Source of the DNA: Enterococcus pingfangensis
GTDB lineage: Bacteria; Bacillota; Bacilli; Lactobacillales; Enterococcaceae
Direction of reading: 5' to 3'
NCBI RefSeq assembly: GCF_005405205.1
Contig: NZ_BJDP01000005.1
Location: forward strand, 62,001 to 126,000
DNA length: 64,000 nucleotides
Numbering within the stretch: position 1 is the first letter of the stretch; the number at the start of each line of letters is the position of its first letter. The notes below the pieces were generated by a model. That model was not told the DNA's origin. It worked only from the letters and a program-made list of their open reading frames with translations, and searched no databases. Positions 34,202-42,778 of this stretch are shown one piece after another. Both the position numbers and the translations under genes were made by a program.

Positions 34202-35173
34202 CTATTTTTTAGGTGTTTCAAATAATGGACTAACTGGTTTGTTTTCGTGGATACGCTTGATCGCATCACCCATTAATTCACCAACACTGATTTCGTCGAT
34301 TTTATCGATTTTACGTTCATTAGATAAGTAGATCGAATCTGTCACAACTAAATGTTCGATCGCTGAATCTTGGATCCGCTGCATTGCTGGACCAGATAAA
34401 ACAGGATGCGTACATGAAGCATAGACTTGTTTTGCGCCAGCTTCTTTCAAAGCATTTGCGGCTAGTGTGATCGTACCCGCTGTATCGATCATATCATCGA
34501 TGATGACACAAGTTTTGCCATCGACTTTTCCGATAATATTCATTACTTCGGCAACGTTCGCTTTCGGACGACGTTTGTCGATGATCGCGATTGGTGCTTT
34601 CAAAAATTCTGCCAATTTACGTGCGCGCGTTACGCCGCCATGGTCAGGCGATACGACAACAACATCATCACCGTAAATTCCTTTTTCCAAGAAATAGTTA
34701 GCGATTAATGGTGCACCCATTAAATGATCCACAGGGATATCAAAAAATCCTTGAATTTGAGAAGCATGCAAATCTAAAGTCAATAGACGTGTTGCGCCAG
34801 CTTTTTCAATCATATTGGCAACAAGTTTAGCAGTGATTGGTTCCCGTGCACGTGCTTTACGATCCTGACGGGCATAACCGTAATATGGCATTACAACGTT
34901 GATTGTTTTTGCACTCGCCCGTTTTAAAGCATCAATCATAATCAAAAGTTCCATTAAATTATCATTTACGGGACTACTTGTTGACTGAACCACATAGACA
35001 TGACAGCCACGAATACTTTCTTCAATGTTTACTTGAATTTCACCATCGCTAAATTGGTTCACTGAACTTTTTCCTAGCTCAACACCAACTTCTTCGGCAA
35101 TTTTCTCAGCTAAGTGACGATTTGAATTCAAAGCAAAAATTTTCAATCTTGGATCAAAATAATGTTTCGACAT
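34202..35173 (-). CDS. prs: ribose-phosphate pyrophosphokinase
   Basis: Makes PRPP from ribose 5-phosphate and ATP for nucleotide, His and Trp synthesis. It is 323 aa from [10 protein letters not shown], with GGAGGTCCCC upstream; an ATG 27 bases earlier gives a non-conserved extension. Visible elements are QFSDGEIQ, the ATP-binding [10 protein letters not shown] loop, [18 protein letters not shown] and the PRPP loop [11 protein letters not shown]. It follows glmU by 97 bp with no terminator between, the usual Firmicutes glmU-prs pair. Confidence 0.97.
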   Translation of the reverse strand: MSKHYFDPRLKIFALNSNRHLAEKIAEEVGVELGKSSVNQFSDGEIQVNIEESIRGCHVYVVQSTSSPVNDNLMELLIMIDALKRASAKTINVVMPYYGYARQDRKARAREPITAKLVANMIEKAGATRLLTLDLHASQIQGFFDIPVDHLMGAPLIANYFLEKGIYGDDVVVVSPDHGGVTRARKLAEFLKAPIAIIDKRRPKANVAEVMNIIGKVDGKTCVIIDDMIDTAGTITLAANALKEAGAKQVYASCTHPVLSGPAMQRIQDSAIEHLVVTDSIYLSNERKIDKIDEISVGELMGDAIKRIHENKPVSPLFETPKK

Positions 35174-35270
35174 GGGGACCTCCACTTTCTTTTTAAACAT
35201 ACGTTATCGATTATATACCATTTCAAATAAAATACTAGTCATTTCCATTTAAGAAATCAAGAGATTTCCC

Positions 35271-36638
35271 TTAGAATGGCAAACGGCTGGCATAGCCGGC
35301 TTTATTTATTTGACGCGCGCGTGCGATCGCCATATCACCAGCAGCAATATCTTCTGTGATCGTCGAACCCGCTGCCGTCACGCTGTTATCTGCGATCGTG
35401 ACCGGTGCGATAATATTTGTTCCCGAACCGATGAAAACGTGGTCGCCCACAGTCGTATGATGTTTGTTCTTGCCATCGTAATTGACAAAAACAACGCCGC
35501 AGCCGACATTGATATCCTTGCCAAGTGTTGCATCCCCGACGTAAGTTAAATGACCGACTTTAGTGTTTTCACCAATCGTCGCTTTTTTAACTTCAACATA
35601 ATTACCGATGTGCGCATTTTCGCCGATTTCTGCTTGCGGACGTAAATGGGCATTCGGACCAACATCCGCATTTTTGCGTACGATAGCTTCTTCTAAAACA
35701 GACGCTTTGATCTCTACTTCATCTTCAATCGTGCTGTCCACAATTTTTGAATGAGCTCCGATGATACAATCAGAACCGATCACGGTATTTCCTTGGATCA
35801 GTACACCTGGTTCAATGATCGTGTCTGAACCGATCTCGATGCCGGCATCAATATACGTCGTTGCTGGATCAATAAACGTCACACCGTTGACCATATGTTG
35901 GCGATTGATCCGGCGGCGCATGATCTCATTAGCCGTAGCTAAAGCGATTCGGTCGTTCACACCGATTGATTCTTCAAAATCATCTGTTTGATAGGCTGCA
36001 ACTGTTTGCCCTTCATTTTTTAAAATCTCGACGATATCCGTTAAATAATATTCGCCTTGCGCATTGTTCGTGCCGATTTTTTCCAACGCCGCAAATAACT
36101 GTTCATTATCAAAACAATACGTTCCCGTATTGATTTCTTGTACACGTGCTTCTTCGGCTGTCGCGTCTTTTTGTTCGACGATTTTTTTCACGATGCCGAC
36201 ATGGTCACGTAAGATTCGGCCATAACTGGTTGGATCATCTGCATGAGCCGTCAAGATCGTCGCACTCGCTTTTTTCCCTTGATGATAATCAAATAGATTG
36301 TTCAACGTCTGCGTTGTGAGCAGCGGTGTATCTCCGCTGATAACTAAGGTCGTTCCTTTTTTTCCTTTTAAAAATTCAGCGGCTTGCATGACCGCATGCC
36401 CCGTTCCTAATTGTTCCGCTTGCAGTGCATATTCGCTGCGCTCGCCCAACTGCTCTTTGACCATTTCCGCACCATGACCGACAATCGTTACGATCTCCGT
36501 CGGCTGCGTCTCGATTACTCGTTCAATAATATGTTCCACCATCGGCTTTCCTGCAACCGAATGCAAGACTTTATATAACTTTGATTTCATTCGGGTCCCT
36601 TTACCCGCTGCTAAAATAATCGCATAACGATTTTCCAA
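35271..36638 (-). CDS. glmU: bifunctional GlmU (UDP-GlcNAc pyrophosphorylase/GlcN-1-P acetyltransferase)
   Basis: Makes UDP-N-acetylglucosamine for peptidoglycan and teichoic acid. It is 455 aa: uridyltransferase domain (1-230) with [25 protein letters not shown], then a left-handed beta helix (about 250-455) with acetyltransferase residues in the C-terminal half. The start codon is TTG (36636-36638) with AGGAG 9 bases upstream; the protein N-terminus [12 protein letters not shown] is as expected. It follows purR past a terminator and precedes prs. Confidence 0.97.
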   Translation of the reverse strand: MENRYAIILAAGKGTRMKSKLYKVLHSVAGKPMVEHIIERVIETQPTEIVTIVGHGAEMVKEQLGERSEYALQAEQLGTGHAVMQAAEFLKGKKGTTLVISGDTPLLTTQTLNNLFDYHQGKKASATILTAHADDPTSYGRILRDHVGIVKKIVEQKDATAEEARVQEINTGTYCFDNEQLFAALEKIGTNNAQGEYYLTDIVEILKNEGQTVAAYQTDDFEESIGVNDRIALATANEIMRRRINRQHMVNGVTFIDPATTYIDAGIEIGSDTIIEPGVLIQGNTVIGSDCIIGAHSKIVDSTIEDEVEIKASVLEEAIVRKNADVGPNAHLRPQAEIGENAHIGNYVEVKKATIGENTKVGHLTYVGDATLGKDINVGCGVVFVNYDGKNKHHTTVGDHVFIGSGTNIIAPVTIADNSVTAAGSTITEDIAAGDMAIARARQINKAGYASRLPF

Positions 36639-36715
36639 AAGAAGTCACTCCTATTTCAATTTAGTGGAAATAATTTTTCGAAAAAAACTATCTCTGATTT
36701 TCATTCCCTATATCC

Positions 36716-36747
36716 TTCTACTAACGTACTAGAAGTACGAAGTAGAA
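36716..36747 (-). other. perfect-arm hairpin upstream of glmU
   Basis: TTCTACT pairs with AGTAGAA and CGTACT with AGTACG across a 3-nt loop, with small bulges. No U run follows. It lies 78 bp before glmU in the presumed leader. The adjoining GAACTGGCACCC is close to a segment of the adc repeat (GAACTGGCATCC). Confidence 0.5.
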
Positions 36748-36812
36748 CTGGCACCCTATTTCGATTTAATGATTATTTACTTTTGTCTTTTATCATTTTA
36801 CTAGCCTGACGC

Positions 36813-36862
36813 AAAAAAGGCTAGCCGGTCAGATTCTCTGTAAAAAATCCAACCAGCTTAGC
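36813..36862 (-). terminator. purR terminator
   Basis: GCTAAGCTGGTTGGATT pairs with AATCTGACCGGCTAGC with minor mismatches and is followed by TTTTTT on the minus strand, 12 bp after purR. Confidence 0.83.
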
Positions 36863-36873
36863 ATTTCTTTTAG

Positions 36874-37692
36874 CTATTTATCAAAGCAGTTGCCAGGAAC
36901 AACCGTAATTGTTTTTGTGCTTGTATCAACATCTTGCACAAATAATAATGAATTATAGTCGTCAATGGCACGTTCACCTTTAAACTTTGATTCAGCAAAG
37001 ACCGTAATCCCTACAAGTTCTGCCTCAAATTCTTCAATCAAGCTCTTCATGCCGTTGACGGTCCCGCCGCCTTTCATGAAGTCATCCACGATCAAGACTT
37101 TTGAGCCGCGTTTCAAGCTGCGTTTTGACAATTCCATTTTTTCGATTCGCTCAGAAGAGCCTGAAACATAATTCACACTAACTGTTGAGCCTTCCGTGAT
37201 TTTAGAATCACGTCGAACGATCACAAACGGCGCATTCAAATAATAAGAAACGGCTTGGGCGATCGGTACACCTTTCGTTGCAACCGTCATAACAGCATCA
37301 ACTTTTTTGTCTAAATATTGAGCCGCAATGATCCGACCAACTTTACGTAATAAGTCGGGTTGTCCTAACATATCAGATAAATATACATACCCGCCTGGCA
37401 ATAAACGGTCTTCCTCCGATAGACGTTCGGCTAAAGATTCGATATATTCTTGCGCCTCTTCGTCCGTAATACTCGGTGTAAAAACGACACCGCCGGCAGC
37501 CCCAGGAATCGTTTCTAAAAATCCCGTTCCCCGTTCTCTGAAAGTCTTCTTGACAATGGCCAAATCTTCACTGATTGAAGATTTCGCCGAATCATATCTG
37601 GCCGCAAAAAAAGTCAATGGGATCAAGTCATGTGGATGATCCAATAAATATTGTGTCATGTCGATCAATCGTTCGCTTCGACGCACTTTCAC
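36874..37692 (-). CDS. purR: purine operon regulator PurR
   Basis: PRPP-responsive regulator of purine genes (272 aa). An N-terminal winged helix (about 1-75) precedes a phosphoribosyltransferase-like domain with the PRPP loop VLIVDDFMKGGGT. The start is the GTG of MKVRRSERLIDM, which has AGGAG 8 bases upstream and matches the Bacillus PurR N-terminus; an upstream GTG would overlap that site. It is upstream of glmU-prs, as in Bacillus, which makes physiological sense because Prs makes its effector. Confidence 0.95.
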   Translation of the reverse strand: MKVRRSERLIDMTQYLLDHPHDLIPLTFFAARYDSAKSSISEDLAIVKKTFRERGTGFLETIPGAAGGVVFTPSITDEEAQEYIESLAERLSEEDRLLPGGYVYLSDMLGQPDLLRKVGRIIAAQYLDKKVDAVMTVATKGVPIAQAVSYYLNAPFVIVRRDSKITEGSTVSVNYVSGSSERIEKMELSKRSLKRGSKVLIVDDFMKGGGTVNGMKSLIEEFEAELVGITVFAESKFKGERAIDDYNSLLFVQDVDTSTKTITVVPGNCFDK

Positions 37693-37902
37693 GTAATTCA
37701 CTCCTATTTCATTTTAGTATAATTATTTTTCAGCACGAAAAATAATTTTGATTTCATCGTCTGTCATGGCTTTCCTCATGCGAGCAAAGGGCAGTGACAA
37801 CACATTCTGATTTATCGTTTCTCATTATAAGGGTTTAGTTGACAAAATTCGAGCATTTTCTCATTTTTAAGTTGAAAAGTTCGTAGTTTATTAATTATTC
37901 TA
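37693..37902 (-). promoter_or_regulatory. purR upstream region
   Basis: A perfect -10 TATAAT lies at 37824-37829 on the minus strand with a weak -35. Between it and purR is an imperfect hairpin (TGTCA/TGACA and CTTT/AAAG arms, about 37763-37803). It does not match the purine riboswitch. I could not define a PurBox with confidence. Confidence 0.35.
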
Positions 37903-37934
37903 CAAAAAAAGAGGAAAAGCTTTCGCTTTCCTCT
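37903..37934 (-). terminator. adcCB terminator
   Basis: AGAGGAAA/TTTCCTCT with loop AGCTTTCGC region and then TTTTTTT on the minus strand. The stem overlaps the adcB stop codon. Confidence 0.85.
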
Positions 37935-38763
37935 ATTTTTGTGCTTGTTTTCGTTGAATCATTATCCGTAATTGTCGAATTCCGTTGAGTATTAAGAACA
38001 ATAAGATAAAACCAAGCGTGATTGTCGCTCCTGGCGGTGTATCTAAATAGTAAGAACTGGTCAATCCGCCGATCATCCCAACGAATCCAACAAGGACGCT
38101 GACTAAGATCACGATATTAAAACTTTTTCCTACCCGCATACCAATCGCTGCCGGCAATACCATGATCGCCGAGATCAATAAAGCTCCAGCAATCGGAATC
38201 ATGATTGCGATCGCGATTCCAGTCACCACATTAAAAATCATCGACATCATGCGAATCGGCAGTCCATCTACGGCGGCGATATCTTCATCAAACGTCAATA
38301 CGTACATCGGACGCTTGAACAATAAGAATAAGATGCCGACTAAAACAAATAAAATCCCTAGAAAAATAACTTGTTGCTGGGTAATTGTTACGATCGAACC
38401 AAACAAATATGATTGGATGCTGACTGCGGAATTCCCTGGTGCCAAACTCATCAACACCAACGCGACAGCTAACCCAGCCGCCATCAAAATCGCGATCGAT
38501 ATCTCAGAATAAGAGCGGTACATATTTTGCAAATATTCCATAATGATCGCCGCGATCACAACGACGAGCAAGGTAGTTCCCGTAGGATTCAAATTCAAGA
38601 AAAATCCTAACGCGACCCCAGCCAACGAAACGTGCGACAATGTATCTGCCATCAAAGACTGGCGGCGAATAACTAAAAAGACTCCCAGCATTGGTGCAAT
38701 CCCAGCAATAAAAATTGCTGCTAGGAAGGCTCGTCTCATGAACTCATATGAAAGCAACGCCAT
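37933..38763 (-). CDS. adcB: zinc ABC transporter permease
   Basis: Integral membrane subunit (276 aa, about 8-9 membrane segments) of the AdcABC/ZnuABC zinc importer, ABC-3 family. The N-terminus [21 protein letters not shown] and the [14 protein letters not shown] loop are typical. GGAGAATTC precedes the ATG. It overlaps the end of adcC by 28 bp, so the two are coupled. The terminator stem overlaps its last codons. Confidence 0.94.
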   Translation of the reverse strand: MALLSYEFMRRAFLAAIFIAGIAPMLGVFLVIRRQSLMADTLSHVSLAGVALGFFLNLNPTGTTLLVVVIAAIIMEYLQNMYRSYSEISIAILMAAGLAVALVLMSLAPGNSAVSIQSYLFGSIVTITQQQVIFLGILFVLVGILFLLFKRPMYVLTFDEDIAAVDGLPIRMMSMIFNVVTGIAIAIMIPIAGALLISAIMVLPAAIGMRVGKSFNIVILVSVLVGFVGMIGGLTSSYYLDTPPGATITLGFILLFLILNGIRQLRIMIQRKQAQK

Positions 38764-39416
38764 TTAGAATTCTCCTTTCGCACCAATCGGATATGACGAT
38801 CGATATATTTCTTTGTATCTTCATGATCGTGAGTGATCATTAAAATACTTTTTCCATGTGCATGGGCACTATGTCGCAACAACTCATAAAAATCATTCCG
38901 TGACTTTTCATCCATCCCGGTTGTCGGTTCATCCAAGATCAACAAATCAGGATCTTTAGCGAATAAACGCGCCAAACTGATCCGTTGTTTTTGTCCACCG
39001 GATAATTCTCCAACTTTTTTATGACGCATGTTCCACATATCCACTGATTCTAAAGCTTTTTGGACATGTTCATGGTCGCGTGCTGATAATTTTTTAAACC
39101 ATTTGCCTTGCGGATAACGCCCGGATGATACCAGCTCCAAAACTGTGCTGGGAAAACCCGCGTTGAATGACGCTACCTGCTGCGGGATATAGCCGATACT
39201 CAATTTTTTCCCTTGCGCATTTTTTTTTGCAATCGTTACTTTCCCGCTGCTTGGTTTTAATAAACCTAATGTCGCTTTTATCAATGTTGATTTTGCGGCA
39301 CCATTTTCTCCAGTTAAAATGACGAACTCACCCGGATCTACATGATAAGACACATTTTCTAAAACCGGTTCGTTGTCATAATAAAACGAAAGATCTTCCA
39401 CCTCGATATACGACAT
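38736..39416 (-). CDS. adcC: zinc ABC transporter ATP-binding protein
   Basis: ATPase of the zinc importer (226 aa): Walker [10 protein letters not shown] (about 36-44, Ala in the position usually Gly or Ser), signature LSGGQKQR, Walker [13 protein letters not shown] and switch His in ITHDHED. AAAGGAGAG lies before the ATG. It is separated from adcA by a 544-bp tract of tandem repeats, so transcription from the adcA promoter must cross them unless there is another promoter. Confidence 0.94.
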   Translation of the reverse strand: MSYIEVEDLSFYYDNEPVLENVSYHVDPGEFVILTGENGAAKSTLIKATLGLLKPSSGKVTIAKKNAQGKKLSIGYIPQQVASFNAGFPSTVLELVSSGRYPQGKWFKKLSARDHEHVQKALESVDMWNMRHKKVGELSGGQKQRISLARLFAKDPDLLILDEPTTGMDEKSRNDFYELLRHSAHAHGKSILMITHDHEDTKKYIDRHIRLVRKENSKWRCFHMSS

Positions 39417-39426
39417 TTTCGTCTCT

Positions 39427-39960
39427 CCTTTTTCCTGCTAATGTCGTCTTTTTCAATGAATAAAAAAGACCACTATCGTCAAGCCGTATACCATTCCTCT
39501 AAGTATACTGACTTTGATTATTTCTATTTTTGTAAAAGATTATTGGCTTTATTCATCGAACAAAGAGGAACTGGCATCCTTTTTCCTACTAATGTCGTCT
39601 TTTTCAATGAATGAAAAAGACCACTATCGTCAAGCTGTATACCATTCCTCTAAGTATACTGACTTTGATTATCTCTATTTTTTTGTAAAAGATTGCTGGT
39701 TTTATTCATTAAACAAAGAGGAACTAGCATCCTTTTTCCTACTAATGTCGTCTTTTTCAATCTTTGAGAAAGACAACTGTAGTCAAGTTTACCATTCCTC
39801 TAAAATTCTTGCTTGTCTTTATTAAGCTAACTCGCAAGCAATGATCGAATTTTTCTAGCGTAAAAATTCAAAAAATCTCGTACGCACACCATTCGACTAA
39901 CCTTGCAAATGCAAGAGTCGAACTAGCGAAAGAGGAACTGGCATCCTTTTCCTGCTAATA
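39427..39960. repeat. three-copy ~152-bp imperfect tandem repeat between adcA and adcC
   Basis: Units start at CCTTTTTCCT (39427), 39578 and 39731; a fourth 16-bp fragment lies at 39945. The first two units are about 95% alike by eye, the third diverges after ~70 bp. Each has a hairpin GTCTTTTTCA/TGAAAAAGAC (39446-39470, 39597-39620, 39750-39774) whose loop side varies, and AAAGAGGAACTGGCATCC at its end. No gene is supported; long plus-strand frames here are artefacts of the repeats. Confidence 0.85.
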
Positions 39961-40908
39961 CTAATGAATGGCTTGCTTCAGCGCTGTCAGATTCTCACGC
40001 ATAATGGAGAGATAATTTTCGCCAGCTTTGATTTGTTTTTCCGTCAAACTTTCTAACGGATTTAATACTGCTAATTTTACACCCGTTTCTTCAGACAGTG
40101 TTTCGGCAACTTTTGATGAAGCATTTTCTTCAAAATAGATTACTTCAACTTGATGATCGTCAACATAATGCTTCAATTCACTCAAACGACTTGGCGACGG
40201 TTCTTGATCTGGTGAGACCCCAGAAATCGCTTCTTGTGTCAAACCATATTGTTTCGCCAAATACCCAAAAGCCGCATGCTGTGTCACGAATGTTTTATTT
40301 TTCGCATCTTTAAAGGCTGTTTGGTACTCAGCATCCAATGCTTTTAATTCATCGATATAACTTGCAGCGTTCTTTTCAAATGCCGCTTGATCATCAGGAT
40401 ATTTTTTACTTAATTGATCACGAATTGTTTCAACTTCTTTGATTGCTAATGCTGGATCTAACCAAACATGCGGATCTAGTTCGTGTTCATGGTCGTGATC
40501 GTGATCCTCTTCGTCTTCATGATCATGTTCTGCGCCATCCATCAGCTCGATTTCTTTCGCAGCTTGAATGATCTTCGTCTTGTCAGTATCGATCGTATCA
40601 GTCAGGTTTTCTGTCCATGTTTCTAGTTCTGGACTATTATACACAAACACATCAGAATCTGAAATCTTTGCCAAGTCTTTGGCAGAAGGTTCAAAATCAT
40701 GTGGTTCAGTCCCTGCTGGAATCAGCAGTTCCACGTCCCCTTTATCTCCCACTACTTCTTTGGTGAATTCATACATGGGATAGAAAGTCGTCATCACTTG
40801 AATCTTATCATCAGCTGATGCCTCTTTTTTTTCTTCGCTGCCGCAAGCGGTCAGCAAGATTGATACTAACACAGTTCCTAGTAAAAGTAGTCCTTTTTGC
40901 ATTTTCAT
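39961..40908 (-). CDS. adcA: zinc-binding lipoprotein AdcA
   Basis: Extracellular zinc-capturing lipoprotein (315 aa, ZnuA family). Lipobox ILLTAC places the acylated Cys at 22. The cluster A-1 fold carries the His-rich loop EHDHEDEEDHDHDHEHEL (about 127-146) followed by DPHVWLDP, where zinc ligands lie. AGAAGG precedes the ATG. A strong promoter and Zur-like box lie upstream. It is the short ZnuA form without the C-terminal ZinT domain of streptococcal AdcA. Confidence 0.95.
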   Translation of the reverse strand: MKMQKGLLLLGTVLVSILLTACGSEEKKEASADDKIQVMTTFYPMYEFTKEVVGDKGDVELLIPAGTEPHDFEPSAKDLAKISDSDVFVYNSPELETWTENLTDTIDTDKTKIIQAAKEIELMDGAEHDHEDEEDHDHDHEHELDPHVWLDPALAIKEVETIRDQLSKKYPDDQAAFEKNAASYIDELKALDAEYQTAFKDAKNKTFVTQHAAFGYLAKQYGLTQEAISGVSPDQEPSPSRLSELKHYVDDHQVEVIYFEENASSKVAETLSEETGVKLAVLNPLESLTEKQIKAGENYLSIMRENLTALKQAIH

Positions 40909-40948
40909 TTATCTACACACCTTCTCTTCGCTTTTTAAGACAAGATTT

Positions 40949-40977
40949 AATTTAACAGATGTTTTTCTATCCGTCAA
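40949..40977 (-). promoter_or_regulatory. adcA promoter
   Basis: TTGACG (40972-40977), 17-bp spacer, TAAATT (40949-40954) on the minus strand. Confidence 0.83.
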
Positions 40978-40980
40978 CAC

Positions 40981-41001
40981 AAACCGTAAAATTTACGATT
41001 T
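40981..41001. promoter_or_regulatory. Zur box upstream of adcA
   Basis: AAACCGTAAAATTTACGATTT minus its last base fits the Firmicutes Zur operator AAATCGTAAT-N-ATTACGATTT at all but about three positions. It abuts the -35. A half-site ATTACGGTTT (minus strand, about 41021-41030) follows upstream. This predicts zinc repression. Confidence 0.78.
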
Positions 41002-41030
41002 AAGTCGTGATAAACGTGATAAACCGTAAT

Positions 41031-41242
41031 ATAGATGACATTTCATTCATATGTAGAACGAAACCTGTATCCGCTTAAAAAGTATATTCATGTTATTTAA
41101 TTGTTAATTTATGCAAAATAAGGATTTATTTTTTTGAAACAGATCGCTTAAAAATACGGCAGTTTGTTGGGAACTTTTTTAATCGAACACCGCTATTATG
41201 GTCAGATCTTATCTTTTATATTTCGCTTTGATTAAGCAGTCT
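41031..41242. other. intergenic spacer between adcA and ispE
   Basis: A/T-rich spacer of about 210 bp. I see no ORF, repeat or RNA signature. Confidence 0.4.
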
Positions 41243-41272
41243 ATAAAAAAAGCAGACCCACAGGATCTACTT
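41243..41272 (-). terminator. ispE terminator
   Basis: AAGTAGATCC/GGGTCTGCTT (two G.U) followed by TTTTTTTAT on the minus strand; the stop codon is in the stem. Confidence 0.82.
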
Positions 41273-42118
41273 CAACGTCCGAACAAGATAGACTTCCTCG
41301 CAAAAACCTTTTAACGCATTGAATACATGTTTAGCGCGCGAGTATTTATGACACAAGGCATAAACCGTAGGACCGCTGCCGCTCATCATTGCCGCATCCG
41401 CGCCATATTTCAGCATTCGATCTTTCAACTGCTGGATAACCGGATGCTTTTTGATTGTCACGACTTCCATCGAATTGCCCAAGTTTTCAGTCATCTTTTG
41501 ATAATCATTTTCTTCAATAGCAGATACGAGCGCTGCGATATCAGGATGATACAAATCTTCCATCACGATCTTTGCAAAAATCGTTCGTGTCGACACACTC
41601 ATCCGCGGTTTGACTACCACGACCCAACACTGGGGCATCGGTGCAAGCGGTGTTACTTTTTCGCCGAAACCTTCTACCAACGAAGTCTGACCATAAACAC
41701 AATAAGGAACATCAGATCCAACCTCAGCGCCAAGACGAGCCAGTTCTTCGATCGACAACCCTAAGTCCCACAAACGATTGACCGCGCGCAAAGCCGCGGC
41801 TGAGTCTGTCGAACCGCCCCCTAAGCCGGCTGCCACTGGAATTTCCTTATGAATTTTAACTTGCAGGCCCTTTTTTATATCAAAACGTTCTTTGACTAAT
41901 TCCAACGCTTCATAGACGTGGTTCTTTTTATCCGTGGGCAAAAAAGCCTTGTTGGTCTCAATGATGATTTTATCTTCAGGAATCTCTTCTAAGTACAAAC
42001 GATCTGCCAGATCGATGCTCGCCATAACCATCGCCAACTCATGCAACCCATCCGGTCGTTTGCCTAAAATGTCGAGGCCTAAATTAATCTTCGCTGGGGC
42101 TTTCTCCATAATTTCCAT
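41267..42118 (-). CDS. ispE: 4-diphosphocytidyl-2-C-methyl-D-erythritol kinase
   Basis: GHMP kinase (283 aa) of the methylerythritol phosphate isoprenoid pathway. The ATP loop PVAAGLGGGSTDSAAA (about 93-108) and the N-terminal KAPAKINLGLDIL with catalytic Lys are clear; GSGPTVYAL is near the C-terminus. GGGTGAG precedes the ATG. No other pathway gene is in the window. Many enterococci use mevalonate, yet keep or lack parts of this pathway; an ispE gene alone would be of interest if the rest is missing. Confidence 0.93.
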   Translation of the reverse strand: MEIMEKAPAKINLGLDILGKRPDGLHELAMVMASIDLADRLYLEEIPEDKIIIETNKAFLPTDKKNHVYEALELVKERFDIKKGLQVKIHKEIPVAAGLGGGSTDSAAALRAVNRLWDLGLSIEELARLGAEVGSDVPYCVYGQTSLVEGFGEKVTPLAPMPQCWVVVVKPRMSVSTRTIFAKIVMEDLYHPDIAALVSAIEENDYQKMTENLGNSMEVVTIKKHPVIQQLKDRMLKYGADAAMMSGSGPTVYALCHKYSRAKHVFNALKGFCEEVYLVRTLK

Positions 42119-42342
42119 TTTCTCACCCGTTCAAATTTTTCATTAGACGATTCTATCATAGCCCATAATAAATGTATAGATAATTCATTTTAGCATAGAC
42201 GCTCCAAATAATTTGAATATTTTCAGCTGAGATTTTATTATTAAAGAAAGGGCTGTCATCAGCTCTGTAATATGTTCCAAATTTTTTAGTATGATCTGAT
42301 TTCCATAAGATCCAAAAAATTATAATTTAGGAGGAATAGTGT

Positions 42343-42747
42343 ATGAATTTACTACCGAAAAATGATTGGTTGGATGGCGAAGATTTAGTTGGGAAACTGA
42401 TGAACACCTTTTGGGAAGATCGAAAAATGAGTGTCGATATTCGTGATTTGGATGATTCTTATGAAGTCAAAGCGGACTTGCCGGGATTTGAAAAATCAGA
42501 GATTGCCGTACACTACAACAATGACCTGCTTTCTATTGATGCCGAACATACAGCGGAAAGTGAAGTCAAAGACGATGGTCGTTTTGTTCGCAGAGAACGT
42601 TCCAGCAGTGCTTATCGCCGGCAATTTGTTGTCAAAGATATTCTTGCAGACCAAATCAACGCAAAATTTGAAAACGGCGTACTTACTTTGAAACTGCCCA
42701 AAGCTCCTCACGAAGAGAAAAAAGGTAGCTCTATCGCCATTGATTAG
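42343..42747 (+). CDS. Hsp20/alpha-crystallin small heat-shock protein
   Basis: ATP-independent holdase chaperone (134 aa). The alpha-crystallin domain covers about residues 28-125 with MSVDIRDLDDSYEVKADLPG and the C-terminal beta strands ENGVLTLKLPKA, the region containing the conserved G-V-L-T-x-x-L-P. Ribosome binding site TTAGGAGG. I see neither a CIRCE element nor a CtsR box upstream, so regulation is unclear. Convergent with mprF. Confidence 0.93.
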   Translation: MNLLPKNDWLDGEDLVGKLMNTFWEDRKMSVDIRDLDDSYEVKADLPGFEKSEIAVHYNNDLLSIDAEHTAESEVKDDGRFVRRERSSSAYRRQFVVKDILADQINAKFENGVLTLKLPKAPHEEKKGSSIAID

Positions 42748-42748
42748 C

Positions 42749-42778
42749 AAAAAAAGACGAGCCACGGCTCGTCTTTTT
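42749..42778. terminator. bidirectional terminator of hsp20 and mprF
   Basis: AAAAAGACGAGCC/GGCTCGTCTTTTT with A and T runs on both sides. Confidence 0.9.

Noticed and set aside
37763-37803. purine riboswitch upstream of purR
   Set aside because: Aptamer consensus loops are absent; only an imperfect hairpin is seen.
39514-39825. 103-codon plus-strand frame with an internal ~50-residue peptide repeat
   Set aside because: The peptide repeat is only the translation of the DNA tandem repeat; unit lengths (151 and 153 bp) break the frame and there is no ribosome binding site.
39427-39960. CRISPR array between adcA and adcC
   Set aside because: Repeats are ~152 bp, adjacent and diverging, with no spacers.
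42180-42342. CIRCE or CtsR operator upstream of hsp20
   Set aside because: Neither the TTAGCACTC/GAGTGCTAA palindrome nor the GGTCAAA heptad repeats are found.
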